64,000 nt of DNA from an uncultured Clostridia bacterium (GTDB lineage: Bacteria > Bacillota > Clostridia > Christensenellales > Borkfalkiaceae), in contig CAKNQN010000005.1 in assembly GCA_930990665.1 (NCBI GenBank), positions 1 through 64,000 on the forward strand, given 5' to 3'. The notes under the pieces were generated by a model. The model saw only the letters and a program-made list of their open reading frames with translations, was not told the origin of the DNA and searched no databases. Shown in pieces: positions 1-10,818 of the stretch (position 1 is the stretch's first letter; each line of letters opens with the position of its first letter). The position numbers and the translations under genes were made by a program.

Positions 1-2545
<2,545 letters not shown>

Positions 2546-2651
2546 CAAACACTGCTCCTTCAAAAATTTCGTTCATGGCCAGCGCAAAACCGCGGTATTT
2601 TCCCGGCAGACACGGAAAAAAAATTTTTTCCGCTCATTTATCCTCCGCCTC

Positions 2652-2680
2652 TTTACAACTTTGGAATTTTGCTGTATAAT
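2652..2680 (+). promoter_or_regulatory. Sigma-A-type promoter for rqcP-ispDF
   Basis: TTTACA (2652-2657), 17-bp spacer, TATAAT (2675-2680). Expected start near 2687, with a leader of about 278 nt before rqcP. A small hairpin GGGG-AACT-CCCC follows almost at once near 2696-2707. It lies inside the rpoB leader and points the opposite way. Confidence 0.7.
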
Positions 2681-2799
2681 GAGATCATGCTCACGGGGGA
2701 ACTCCCCTTTCTACTTATAAAATAAGGATAAGAAAGAAGAGCGGTTTTACCCGAAAAAGGGCAAAAATCACATTATACTCCATAATGATACAGTTTGAT

Positions 2800-2828
2800 A
2801 TTATATAAAATATCCGAAAAAAAGTCAA
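2800..2828 (-). promoter_or_regulatory. Sigma-A-type promoter for rpoB
   Basis: On the minus strand TTGACT (2823-2828), a 17-bp spacer and TATAAT (2800-2805). Expected start near 2793, giving a leader of about 250 nt before rpoB. It faces the plus-strand promoter at 2652-2680, so the two 5' leaders would overlap. Confidence 0.75.
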
Positions 2829-2964
2829 TCGCTTTTTGCCCGCGTTGAATTTTTTTTTACATTTTCGGCAAAATTTCCTGTTTTTCGGCAAAATCGGACG
2901 GACAGGGCGCGCAAGTTTTTCCCGTGCGCAGGCTCCTGCGGCTTTTCGCGGGCGGAGGTATTTT

Positions 2965-3222
2965 ATGAGGATCGACAAATTTCTGAAAGTTTCGCGCATC
3001 TTGAAGCGGCGCACCGTGGCGGGCGACGCGTGCAAGGCGGGAAAAGTGAGCGTGAACGGGCGGGAGGTCAAGCCCGCCTATCAGCTGAAAACGGGCGACG
3101 TGGTGGAGCTCGCCTTTGCGGCGGGAAGCCTGAAATTCCGCGTGCTCGAACTGAAAGAGACGGTCAAAAAAGAGGAGGCCTCCAAGATGTACGAGATCCT
3201 CACGGACGGCGCCTCGCAATGA
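2965..3222 (+). CDS. rqcP: S4-domain RNA-binding protein RqcP (YabO)
   Basis: Small S4-domain protein of 85 residues starting MRIDKFLKVSRILKRRTV and ending with the YabO-type tail ELKETVKKEEASKMYEIL. In Bacillus, RqcP works with RqcH on stalled 50S subunits to add alanine tails to blocked nascent chains; this role comes from the family. The S4 fold covers about residues 1-65. The ATG at 2965 is chosen because GGAGG lies 6-10 nt upstream and the length then matches the family; an upstream in-frame start would add an implausible low-complexity extension. Its stop overlaps the ATG of ispDF (ATGA), indicating translational coupling. Confidence 0.9.
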   Translation: MRIDKFLKVSRILKRRTVAGDACKAGKVSVNGREVKPAYQLKTGDVVELAFAAGSLKFRVLELKETVKKEEASKMYEILTDGASQ

Positions 3223-4358
3223 AGATCTTTGCCGTCATTCCCGCCGCGGGGACAGGCTCGCGCGCGGGATTCGGACAGAATAAGATCCTGCAAAAACTCG
3301 ACGGCATCCCCGTGATCCGCCGCACCGTATCCGCCTTTGCCCGCTGCGAGAGCATCGCGGGCATCTTCGTATGCGTGAGCGATGCGGACAGGGAACAGAT
3401 CGCCCGGACGCTCGAAGGTGTGCGGGATGTGCGGCTGGTGCGCGGCGGCAACACGCGGACGCAGTCGGTGCGCAACGCGCTGGAAGAACTGGCCGCCCTC
3501 CCCTGTCCGCCCGATTCCGTGCTCATCCACGACGCCGCGCGGCCGTTTGTTTCGCAAAAAATCATAGACGTGTGCATAAAAACAGTGCAGGAATGCGGGA
3601 GCGCCGTATGCGCGACTCCATGCACGGACACCGCCGTGCTCGGCGAGGACGGAAAGATCTGCGGCACGCTCGACCGCGAAAAGCTCTTCACATTGCAGAC
3701 GCCGCAGGGCTTTTGCTTTGCAGATATCCTTTCCGCCTACCGCAAGATCGCACCCGGCGATGCGTTTACCGACGATTCGGGCGTGTACGCGCGCTATGTA
3801 GCGCCGCCCCGCCTGTTTGCGGGCGAGGCGCGCAACAAAAAACTGACCTTTGCGGAGGATTTTGCCATGAACGAAACGCGCACGGGCATCGGCGTCGACA
3901 CGCACGCTTTCTGCGCGGGCGATCATATCGTGCTAGGCGGGGTGCACATCCCCCACGGGCAGGCTCTTCGCGCCCACAGCGACGGCGACGTCCTTTGCCA
4001 CGCGGTGATGGATGCGCTCCTTTCCGCCGCGGGACTTGCGGACATCGGGCACTATTTCCCCGACACCGACCCGCAGTACAAGGGGGCGAACAGCCTCGTG
4101 CTCCTCTCCAGAGTGTGCGATCTGCTCGAAAAAGAAGGATTTAGCGTCGGGAACGTGTCCGCGGCGATCGTGGCGGAAAGGCCGAAACTCGCCCCCTACA
4201 TCGCCCGAATGAAACAAAATCTGGCGGACGTATTGCAAATTTCCGAACATGCCGTGGGCATTTCGGCGGGCACGAACGAGGGGCTCGGATACCTCGGCCG
4301 CGGGGAAGGCATCACGGTCACTGCGACGGTGACGATAGTTTCGCAAAACCGGCTCTGA
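3219..4358 (+). CDS. ispDF: Bifunctional IspDF (MEP pathway, steps 3 and 5)
   Basis: Fusion of 2-C-methyl-D-erythritol 4-phosphate cytidylyltransferase (IspD, about residues 1-217) with 2-C-methyl-D-erythritol 2,4-cyclodiphosphate synthase (IspF, about 222-379). IspD signatures: nucleotide loop PAAGTGSRAG at residue 8 and HDAARPF near residue 105. IspF signatures: GVDTHAF with metal ligands Asp226 and His228, SDGDVLCH with His261, and DIGHYFPD. Both active sites look intact. Start at the ATG overlapping the rqcP stop. Together with IspE, which is not in the window, it makes isoprenoid precursors. IspDF fusions are best known from alpha- and epsilon-proteobacteria; most Clostridia carry separate genes, so the fusion is notable here. 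Confidence 0.93.
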   Translation: MKIFAVIPAAGTGSRAGFGQNKILQKLDGIPVIRRTVSAFARCESIAGIFVCVSDADREQIARTLEGVRDVRLVRGGNTRTQSVRNALEELAALPCPPDSVLIHDAARPFVSQKIIDVCIKTVQECGSAVCATPCTDTAVLGEDGKICGTLDREKLFTLQTPQGFCFADILSAYRKIAPGDAFTDDSGVYARYVAPPRLFAGEARNKKLTFAEDFAMNETRTGIGVDTHAFCAGDHIVLGGVHIPHGQALRAHSDGDVLCHAVMDALLSAAGLADIGHYFPDTDPQYKGANSLVLLSRVCDLLEKEGFSVGNVSAAIVAERPKLAPYIARMKQNLADVLQISEHAVGISAGTNEGLGYLGRGEGITVTATVTIVSQNRL

Positions 4359-4398
4359 AAGCAATGACCGTATAATATGGCAGGGAGAGCTTGACTTT

Positions 4399-4917
4399 AT
4401 GGAATTTTGTATTCGGCGAGCGGGGCAAAACGATGCGGCCGCGCTGGCGGAAATACTGACGCAGTCGTGGAAAGAGGCATATTCGAACATACTGCCGCCG
4501 GCGGAACTGGAAAGCGCCGCAAACAAAGAGCGCTACACCGCCGCCTTTGCCGCCATGATGCAAAACCCCGCCAACATTTTTTACATAGCGCATTGCGGCG
4601 GCATTCCCTGCGGTATGCTCCTCTATTGCCCCGCCCGCGACGCAGATCTTTCCGGCTATGCCGAGATCGTCGCCCTCTATACCCTGCAAAAGTATTGGGG
4701 CAGCGGCCTGGGGCGGGCGCTCGCGGAACGGGCGCTCGGCGAAATACAGCCGCGATATGCGGGCGCGGCGCTGTGGGTGTTCCAAGCCAACGCCCGCGCG
4801 CGGCGGTTTTACGAAAAACTCGGATTCGTTCCCGACGGAAAGCAAAAGCAGGAAAATTTTTCCAATAAACCATGGTCTGTTCGCTATATCAATCCCCTTT
4901 CGTACTTGCCCGGTTGA
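4399..4917 (+). CDS. GNAT family N-acetyltransferase
   Basis: A 172-residue single-domain acetyltransferase of the GCN5-related superfamily, transferring an acetyl group from acetyl-CoA to an unknown amine. The pyrophosphate-binding loop is the segment QKYWGSGLGRAL near residues 98-109 (Q/RxxGxG/A pattern), and the C-terminal block NARARRFYEKLGF is the standard GNAT beta5-alpha4 region. The ATG at 4399 is preceded by GGGAG about 12 nt upstream. A lone TATAAT at 4371-4376 has no good -35, so the gene may be read through from ispDF. The substrate cannot be inferred. Confidence 0.85.
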   Translation: MEFCIRRAGQNDAAALAEILTQSWKEAYSNILPPAELESAANKERYTAAFAAMMQNPANIFYIAHCGGIPCGMLLYCPARDADLSGYAEIVALYTLQKYWGSGLGRALAERALGEIQPRYAGAALWVFQANARARRFYEKLGFVPDGKQKQENFSNKPWSVRYINPLSYLPG

Positions 4918-4971
4918 TCGATTTTCATCACCGTGACGGTAGCCGTCCTCTGACGGCTGATAGGAGCGGAA

Positions 4972-5781
4972 ATGTACATTTCAAAGGATTTATTGCTTTG
5001 GCAAGATCTGCCCGAACATGCGGAAATCGTGCGAACTTATTTCAATGCGGACAGGAACCGACGCGTGCTTGTCTATCGCCGCAAGGACGGCACTTATTCT
5101 TACGCCGATCAAACGCTTGCACATAAAAAGTGGAGCGTGACGGACAGCGGACAATCTTTCGACACGGAAGACAGCGTTCTTGCAAGGATCGACAGCAGCA
5201 CAAAGGGTCTGTTTGGCTTTGTGCCCGTCCTGAGAGATTTGCCGCCACAAAATAGAGGAAGGCACAAATACAGGTTATTTCTACTTTCCGGACTGAGCGC
5301 GGCATTCGTGATCTGCGGCATTGTGCTTTTCGTTCTTTGTCTGATAAATTATTTACCGAAAACCTGTTGGTTTTTCGGGGCGTTTACATTTTTTATCGGA
5401 GCCGGTTTTCTGTTTTTCTTTCTTGTATCCGTAAAACTTAACGCCCCTTTGCACAGTTCTTCCCTGCTGCCATATATTCCGCGCGAAGCAATTGTTTTCC
5501 TCTACCGGAAAGTCGATCTCCCCGACAGAGGGCGCATTTTTTTCGATAAAGAAGGAACGCATCGTATCGTTATATATCCACGCAATGACGGGTGTTACTC
5601 TTTTACTATGGAGACGCTGTACATAGAAAGTGACATGGAAGAATTGGATTTTTCATCTTCCTACGCCTTTTGGGGATCCGACAAAGACACCGCAAGTTTT
5701 TATGACAGTGAAGAATCCGTTCTGAGCGATCTTTCCCGCTTATTGGAAGACATGACTGAATATTGTGAACAGGAGAATTGA
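4972..5781 (+). CDS. Unknown membrane protein with two copies of a soluble domain around two TM helices
   Basis: No family recognised. The 269-residue product has two adjacent membrane helices at about residues 100-150, flanked by two soluble segments that resemble each other. DLPEHAEIVRTYF...RRKDGTYSYADQTL (about residues 12-51) matches DLPDRGRIFFDKE...PRNDGCYSFTMETL (about 183-215), and each is followed by an S/D-E-E/D-S-VL segment (TEDSVLARI, SEESVLSDL). This points to an internal duplication with both copies on the same side of the membrane. AGGAG lies 8-9 nt upstream of the ATG at 4972. It sits between the GNAT gene and radA, and its stop overlaps the radA start region. Confidence 0.75.
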   Translation: MYISKDLLLWQDLPEHAEIVRTYFNADRNRRVLVYRRKDGTYSYADQTLAHKKWSVTDSGQSFDTEDSVLARIDSSTKGLFGFVPVLRDLPPQNRGRHKYRLFLLSGLSAAFVICGIVLFVLCLINYLPKTCWFFGAFTFFIGAGFLFFFLVSVKLNAPLHSSSLLPYIPREAIVFLYRKVDLPDRGRIFFDKEGTHRIVIYPRNDGCYSFTMETLYIESDMEELDFSSSYAFWGSDKDTASFYDSEESVLSDLSRLLEDMTEYCEQEN

Positions 5782-5783
5782 CC

Positions 5784-7163
5784 TTGGCAAAATCAAAATC
5801 GATATTTGTATGCTCGGAATGCGGGACACAGAGTCCGCAATGGCTGGGAAGATGCCCCGGCTGCGGGAAATTCGGCACGCTCGTGGAGGAGCTTGCGGAG
5901 GAACCCGCACCGAAAAAGGAAGCCAAACGCGAGCGTGGCTCTTCCTTCAACCGCCCTCTTCCCCTGTCGCAGATCCGCGAGGAAAAGCTGGCGCGCATAT
6001 CTTCGGGGATCGGAGAGCTCGACACCGTGCTGGGCGGAGGCATCGTGCCAGGTTCCCTGGTGCTCATCGGCGGCGACCCCGGCATCGGCAAGAGCACCCT
6101 GCTTACTGAAGTTTCCGCGCATCTTTCCAAGACCGAACGGGTGCTGTACGTTTCCGCCGAAGAATCCTGCTCACAGGTGAAGATGCGCTGTGCGCGGCTG
6201 AAACTGGATTCTTCCAACCTTCTCCTTTTGAACGAGACCTGCCTTGAAGACATCGAAGAGGCGATCGAGGGCGAAAAATTTGTGGTGATCGACTCCATCC
6301 AGGCGGTGTACACGAGCGAGCTCTCCTCCGCGGCGGGTTCGGTTGCACAAGTGCGCGAATGTGCAGGCAAATTGCAGCGCATCGCCAAGAGCCGCGGCAT
6401 CACCTTTTTCATCGTCGGGCACGTCACCAAAGAAGGTTCGCTCGCCGGACCGAAGGTGCTCGAACATATTATGGATACTGTCCTCTATTTTGAAGGCGAA
6501 AAAGAAGACAATTATAAAATCCTGCGCGCGTATAAGAACCGATTCGGGTCGGTGCAGGAAGTAGGCGTTTTCGAGATGACGGGCGAAGGGATCTTCGGGG
6601 TATCCGATTATTCGGACATCTTTCTTTCCGAAAACCGCGGGCAGGCGGCAGGCAGCTGCGTGACTCCCTCGGAGACAGGCAACCGCTGCATGATGGTGGA
6701 GATCCAGACGCTGATGGCAAAGACCGCTTACGGCCTTCCCCGCCGCATGCCGCTGGGCATCGATTACAACAAACTCGTACTTCTGATCGCCGTGCTGGAA
6801 AAGCGGTGCGGCATGCCCTTTTACAACCAGGACGTCTATCTCAACGCGATGGGCGGCATCCGCCTGGGCGAACCCGCGGTCGATCTCGCCGTCTGCGCGG
6901 CGCTGGCGAGCGCCTATAAAAATCTGCCCATTGAAAAATATACCGCCGTGTTCGGCGAAGTGGGCCTCACGGGCGAGGTGCGCGGCGTCACCTTCGCCGA
7001 AAAACGGGTCAACGAATGCGTCAAAATGGGTTTCAAACGCGTCATTTTCCCCGCCAAGAATTTCAAGAGCGTCAAAAAATTCGAGGACAAGATCGAACTT
7101 CTGCCCGTCCAGTACGTCGGACAGATGATCAAAAAACTTTTCCCCGACGAGCCTAAAAACTGA
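5784..7163 (+). CDS. radA: DNA repair protein RadA
   Basis: RadA (Sms), a RecA-like ATPase that promotes branch migration and processing of recombination intermediates. Order of parts: C4 zinc finger (CSECGTQSPQWLGRCPGCGK, residues ~10-30), Walker A GGDPGIGKST near residue 97, the RadA-specific KNRFG motif near residue 251, and a Lon-protease-like C-terminal domain ending near residue 459. I prefer the TTG at 5784 (reads AKSKSIFVC) because AGGAG at 5771-5775 is then 8 nt away; the TTG at 5778 would be only 2 nt from it. The gene follows the unknown membrane protein without a gap. No terminator is visible directly after it. Confidence 0.95.
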   Translation: MAKSKSIFVCSECGTQSPQWLGRCPGCGKFGTLVEELAEEPAPKKEAKRERGSSFNRPLPLSQIREEKLARISSGIGELDTVLGGGIVPGSLVLIGGDPGIGKSTLLTEVSAHLSKTERVLYVSAEESCSQVKMRCARLKLDSSNLLLLNETCLEDIEEAIEGEKFVVIDSIQAVYTSELSSAAGSVAQVRECAGKLQRIAKSRGITFFIVGHVTKEGSLAGPKVLEHIMDTVLYFEGEKEDNYKILRAYKNRFGSVQEVGVFEMTGEGIFGVSDYSDIFLSENRGQAAGSCVTPSETGNRCMMVEIQTLMAKTAYGLPRRMPLGIDYNKLVLLIAVLEKRCGMPFYNQDVYLNAMGGIRLGEPAVDLAVCAALASAYKNLPIEKYTAVFGEVGLTGEVRGVTFAEKRVNECVKMGFKRVIFPAKNFKSVKKFEDKIELLPVQYVGQMIKKLFPDEPKN

Positions 7164-7389
7164 AGCCGTCCGCGCCCACAGAAAAGAGATTGTACGCCCG
7201 CGGCGCGCAGAGAAGGCTTTTCCGACTGCGGCATGTACCCGCTAAAAAAGGCGTATCGCCTCAAAAAGACATAATTGGGATGACTTCTGCGGCACACATA
7301 GCAAAAAAGGCGCGTTGCCCCCAACATATGGCAAATTGCCACGGGACAGTATATTTCACCTGTGCACAGCAGAGATTTTAAGAGTTTGA

Positions 7390-7519
7390 TTGACAGCCAG
7401 CAAGGACGATTTTTATCTGTCATCGCGCACGGGGCGGTGTATCTCTTCCTTTGCGCATCAAAAGTAACTGCCCTGTGTTGACAACCAGCAAGGACGATTT
7501 ATATCTCTCATCGCACACG
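7390..7519 (+). repeat. Two 42-bp promoter-like direct repeats, 88 bp apart
   Basis: Copies at 7390-7431 and 7478-7519 differ at about four positions. Each begins TTGACA, followed by CCAGCAAGGACGATTT and TATCT-CATCGC. The hexamers would form a weak sigma-A-like promoter with an 18-bp spacer. Transcription from the second copy would hit the terminator at 7556-7589 after about 80 nt. Confidence 0.6.
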
Positions 7520-7555
7520 CGAAGATAGAACGATCTGTTCCGAAACGACAAAAAA

Positions 7556-7589
7556 GCGGGGAGCTGTACTGACAGCTCCCCGCTTTTTT
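7556..7589. terminator. Bidirectional intrinsic terminator
   Basis: Stem GCGGGGAGCTGT (7556-7567), loop ACTG, ACAGCTCCCCGC (7572-7583), flanked by A6 and T6. It can stop transcripts from both the radA side and carbohydrate locus 1, whose last gene ends at 7623. Confidence 0.9.
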
Positions 7590-7622
7590 CATTCATAAGA
7601 TTCCTTGCCCGCACGCACCGAT

Positions 7623-9287
7623 TCAGGCGATCAGCTGCACGTGGTTCCGGGCGGCACTCGTGCCGACATATACGATGGGAAGTTGGTCCAATGCGGTGAC
7701 TTTTTTCCCATCCTGCACGATATTGGAAAAGGTGATGTTCTGCAGCGCCGAATCTTCGCCGAACCTTCCCGTACCTCCGGGGCGCGTATCGCGGTTGCTG
7801 ATCTGGATGCCCTGGGTATAGGGAGAGACCTCGAGCCCGTCCATGACGGAGACCGTTTCGCCGGAAAAATCATTGTAATAACGGATACCGTCGAAGGTGA
7901 TATTCTCGATCGTGCCCCAATCGTCGGAAGCCGACCAATAATTGGGCCCGACCATGACGTTCATCACAAATCCCTGGCAATAATAGCTGTCGCAATTGCG
8001 GAAAGTCACGTTCCGCACCGTAGAGGCGTCCCCTACCACGACCAGAAATGCACCCATGGCGTTGTACATCGTTGCGACCTGCAGAATGGAACTGCAATCT
8101 TCGAACAGCAATCCGTCGACATCCATGAGCGATTCCTGGATAAAGCCGAAACTTCTCGTCTTTTCCGCCCACGCCTGGTTATGCCGGAAAGTGATATTCG
8201 ATCCGCCTGTCTGCGCATTCGGCGCGGAGGAATTGGTCGCCTTCACTTCAAACAGGTCGTCGCCCGAACGGATCCAGCTGTTTTCCACAAGGACATCTCT
8301 GCTGTTGCAGATGGCGATGCCGTCCGAATTGATCCGATAACCGAACAGGACGACGTCGTCGACGTTGACATTTTTGCAGTCCATGAAGACCATGTGCCAG
8401 TGCGCGGCGTTGATAAAGGTGACGCCCTCTATCGTGACGTTTGTGCAGCTGGTGAAGTAGAGCGGGTGGCGGGCATGCAGATTCAGATTGGAAAAATCCA
8501 CGACGCCGTACCCGCAGATCTTGATATTCTGCTTGCCTTCGGCGCGGAAAAAAGCCACCCATTGGTTGTTTCCGTGCACATTGACGCTGCTCTGCTCGGT
8601 GTAAAGATCGGGTTCTTTGGCGATCACATACGCGCCCGAATGCAGATAGACGATCGTGTTGCTTCCCAGTTCGAGGCGGTCGACATAATGGATCCCGGGC
8701 TTGAATTCGATGAGATGATAGCCTTCGGGCACCTCCACCGGCCGAAGCTCCCGGATAAAGATCGTGTACGGACGGGAAAAATTATATTTTCCGTTGAACA
8801 GCAGATTATAATCGTCGTAGCTATCCACGGCGAAAGAGACCTTGTCGTCCGCCACAACGGGCGTGATCCCGAATTTTTCGGGCACGACAACCGCGGAATT
8901 TACCGCATATTTGGCTTCCACCGTGATCGTCATGGGAAATTTATCTTTCGTCGCCTCGATATAGCCGAAAGAATGCAGCTCGCTGTTGACGGCCGGGACA
9001 CTGTAAGAATATACCTCGGCCGTACTTCCGTCCGAAAAAACAGCGCTCACCTCATAATAGGGAGATTGGATGATGCCGTCCAGACAGGCACCTGTCTGCA
9101 AATACTGGCGGATGAAATTTTCGTAATCGACAAACCCTCCGTCTGCGCTCTCCACATTATCGGGCAAACGCATGGAATAAGCCTGCGCGGAGGGCGCTTC
9201 CGCACCGCCCGTCGAGCAGGAAACACCCACAAGACTGAACAAGAGCACTGCCGCCGCAATCATACATGTGACTTTCTTTTTAATCAC
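7623..9287 (-). CDS. GH28-like parallel beta-helix lipoprotein
   Basis: Predicted secreted lipoprotein of 554 residues: signal peptide with lipobox LVGVSC (Cys ~24), a beta-sandwich-like N-terminal region, then a right-handed beta-helix typical of pectin-active enzymes. Helix repeats such as CTNVTIEGVTFINAAHWH, CKNVNVDDVVLFG and CNSRDVLVENSWIRSGDD are visible. NSDGI (~residue 320) and SGDD (~343) sit where GH28 polygalacturonases have their catalytic NTD and DD aspartates, but I do not see a clear GHG or RIK motif. GH28 is therefore likely by fold rather than proven; GH49-like or another helix family is possible. Last gene of locus 1, overlapping GH31 by 8 bp, with a terminator just after it. 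Confidence 0.75.
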   Translation of the reverse strand: MIKKKVTCMIAAAVLLFSLVGVSCSTGGAEAPSAQAYSMRLPDNVESADGGFVDYENFIRQYLQTGACLDGIIQSPYYEVSAVFSDGSTAEVYSYSVPAVNSELHSFGYIEATKDKFPMTITVEAKYAVNSAVVVPEKFGITPVVADDKVSFAVDSYDDYNLLFNGKYNFSRPYTIFIRELRPVEVPEGYHLIEFKPGIHYVDRLELGSNTIVYLHSGAYVIAKEPDLYTEQSSVNVHGNNQWVAFFRAEGKQNIKICGYGVVDFSNLNLHARHPLYFTSCTNVTIEGVTFINAAHWHMVFMDCKNVNVDDVVLFGYRINSDGIAICNSRDVLVENSWIRSGDDLFEVKATNSSAPNAQTGGSNITFRHNQAWAEKTRSFGFIQESLMDVDGLLFEDCSSILQVATMYNAMGAFLVVVGDASTVRNVTFRNCDSYYCQGFVMNVMVGPNYWSASDDWGTIENITFDGIRYYNDFSGETVSVMDGLEVSPYTQGIQISNRDTRPGGTGRFGEDSALQNITFSNIVQDGKKVTALDQLPIVYVGTSAARNHVQLIA

Positions 9288-10818
9288 TTTGACCTCCTGT
9301 CATTATACGTTCAAACCATGAACAATCATCCGGTCCGGCATACTCGGTTATTTCTGCCGGCCCTGCATATTCCCTGCCTGTCAGCTGCGAGACCCATCGC
9401 CCTGTGGGAAGATAGATCTCCCTCTCCTGTCGGCCGGCCTGCACGATCGGTGCGATCAGATAGCGATCGCCCAGCATAAATTCATCGTTGAGATCCGCCC
9501 GTTCGTTGAATTCATAAAAGATACTCCGCACGATCGCTTCGCCTGTCCCGGCCGCATTCTTGAAGAGCGAATCCAGGTAGGGCATCAGCGACATATGGAT
9601 GCGGGTGTAGCGGCGGACGACCTCGGCGAGCCGCTCATCGTCCTTCCAAAAAATTTTACTGAACTGCATGATCGGCATAAACGCGCTCAACTGCATGAAC
9701 CGCAGAAGAAGCTCTGTGCCGAAGGGAACAGATTCTTTGTAATCGTTGATCAGTCCGCCGCCGATCATATCCGGACAGGAATAGTAATAACCGCACATAC
9801 CGAGCAGCGTCATGCGCTCGATCAGCCCCCCGAGGCCGTTCTTTCTGTCCCAGCTGTGCCTGCGGTCCGAGATGCGCGCCACAAACGGTCTGCCGGCATT
9901 TTTAATGCAAGCGCGCAGCTCTTTTACGACCTTGTCGCCGCCCCAAGACGCATACAGGCTGCAATGTTCCTGCGGGGAACATTGGGAATATCCGGACGGG
10001 TACTGCGGCGCAAAATGCACATCGCCGCCGTCCATTTTCAGACCGAGGATCCCGTATTTCTCCTGCAACGCCCGATACCGATCAAAAAACCATTTGCGGC
10101 CGGCCGGATTTCCGAAATCGATGAGGGCGGAATGACCGTTCCACCAATTTGCGAGATAGACCTGGCCGTCCGGCTGCATGACGAGCAGCCCTTTTTCCAA
10201 AAGAGAACGATACGTCTCCGAATCGGGCGAAACATAGGGCACGACCCAGAGGGAGACGCTGAACCCCATTTCCCGAAGTTCCGTGCACATCGCCTTCGGA
10301 TCGGGAAATTTTGCGCGATTGAAATCCAGACTTCCGTAATAATCCTGCCAGCCGTCGTCGATGATGATCTCTCCGGGAGGGAGGCCCGTATCCAAGATCT
10401 CGCGCGCATAGTTCAGTACGCCCGCCTGGTTCTGCCCATACAGCAGCTCCATCCATGTACAGTACTGCGGGCCCCTGTAAACGGTCGGGCAAAGCTCCTT
10501 TCCGTTTGTCGGATAATATCTGGAAGCCACCCGCAGGCACGCCTCTTTGAGCGTTCCTTCCCGGCCGTATTCGATCTTTCCCTCCGAATACAGGCGCAGC
10601 TTTCCGCCGCCGAAACAATATTTCCCCAGGCGTTCCATCCACGCCCATCTGCCTTCACTGCTGAAAAATACAGGATTCGTGTGGTTGCCCATCGGTTCGG
10701 TAAGCATATCAAACTCCCGTTCCGAGGTCTTGGTATACGGCATCTCCGCAGAAAGATCCGATACCCCGCACCACCAATACTCACCTTCTCCGATCGTAAA
10801 TTCTACAAAGTCACTCAT
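9280..10818 (-). CDS. GH31 family glycosidase
   Basis: A 512-residue TIM-barrel glycosidase of family GH31 (alpha-glucosidase, alpha-xylosidase and relatives). Key segments: PPGEIIIDDGWQDYYG, GLKMDGGD with the predicted nucleophile Asp near residue 259, ARISDRRHSW with the acid/base Asp near 317, and the C-terminal beta-sandwich strand DRYLIAPIVQAG. No signal peptide, so it should act in the cytoplasm on imported oligosaccharides. It is shorter than many GH31 enzymes because the N-terminal sandwich is reduced. It overlaps both neighbours (8 bp each), showing tight operon packing. The exact sugar specificity cannot be read from the sequence. Confidence 0.87.
   Translation of the reverse strand: MSDFVEFTIGEGEYWWCGVSDLSAEMPYTKTSEREFDMLTEPMGNHTNPVFFSSEGRWAWMERLGKYCFGGGKLRLYSEGKIEYGREGTLKEACLRVASRYYPTNGKELCPTVYRGPQYCTWMELLYGQNQAGVLNYAREILDTGLPPGEIIIDDGWQDYYGSLDFNRAKFPDPKAMCTELREMGFSVSLWVVPYVSPDSETYRSLLEKGLLVMQPDGQVYLANWWNGHSALIDFGNPAGRKWFFDRYRALQEKYGILGLKMDGGDVHFAPQYPSGYSQCSPQEHCSLYASWGGDKVVKELRACIKNAGRPFVARISDRRHSWDRKNGLGGLIERMTLLGMCGYYYSCPDMIGGGLINDYKESVPFGTELLLRFMQLSAFMPIMQFSKIFWKDDERLAEVVRRYTRIHMSLMPYLDSLFKNAAGTGEAIVRSIFYEFNERADLNDEFMLGDRYLIAPIVQAGRQEREIYLPTGRWVSQLTGREYAGPAEITEYAGPDDCSWFERIMTGGQSD

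Larger units (their letters stand above)
2546..2964. other. rpoB / rqcP intergenic region
   Basis: AT-rich stretch of about 420 bp with no convincing gene. It holds the two face-to-face promoters and an AT-rich palindrome (CGG, A-run, T-run, CCG) at 2613-2632 inside the rpoB leader. Confidence 0.6.
7164..7622. other. radA downstream intergenic region
   Basis: About 460 bp with no convincing gene; short ORFs on both strands lack ribosome binding sites and recognisable sequence. It contains two 42-bp direct repeats (7390-7431 and 7478-7519) and a bidirectional terminator (7556-7589). Confidence 0.6.

Noticed and set aside
7190..7614. Short ORFs at 7190-7381 (+) and 7420-7614 (-)
   Set aside because: No ribosome binding site and no recognisable composition; the second overlaps the terminator and repeats.
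9280..9287. Frameshift between GH31 and the beta-helix gene
   Set aside because: The 8-bp overlap is normal operon packing; both proteins start and end as expected.
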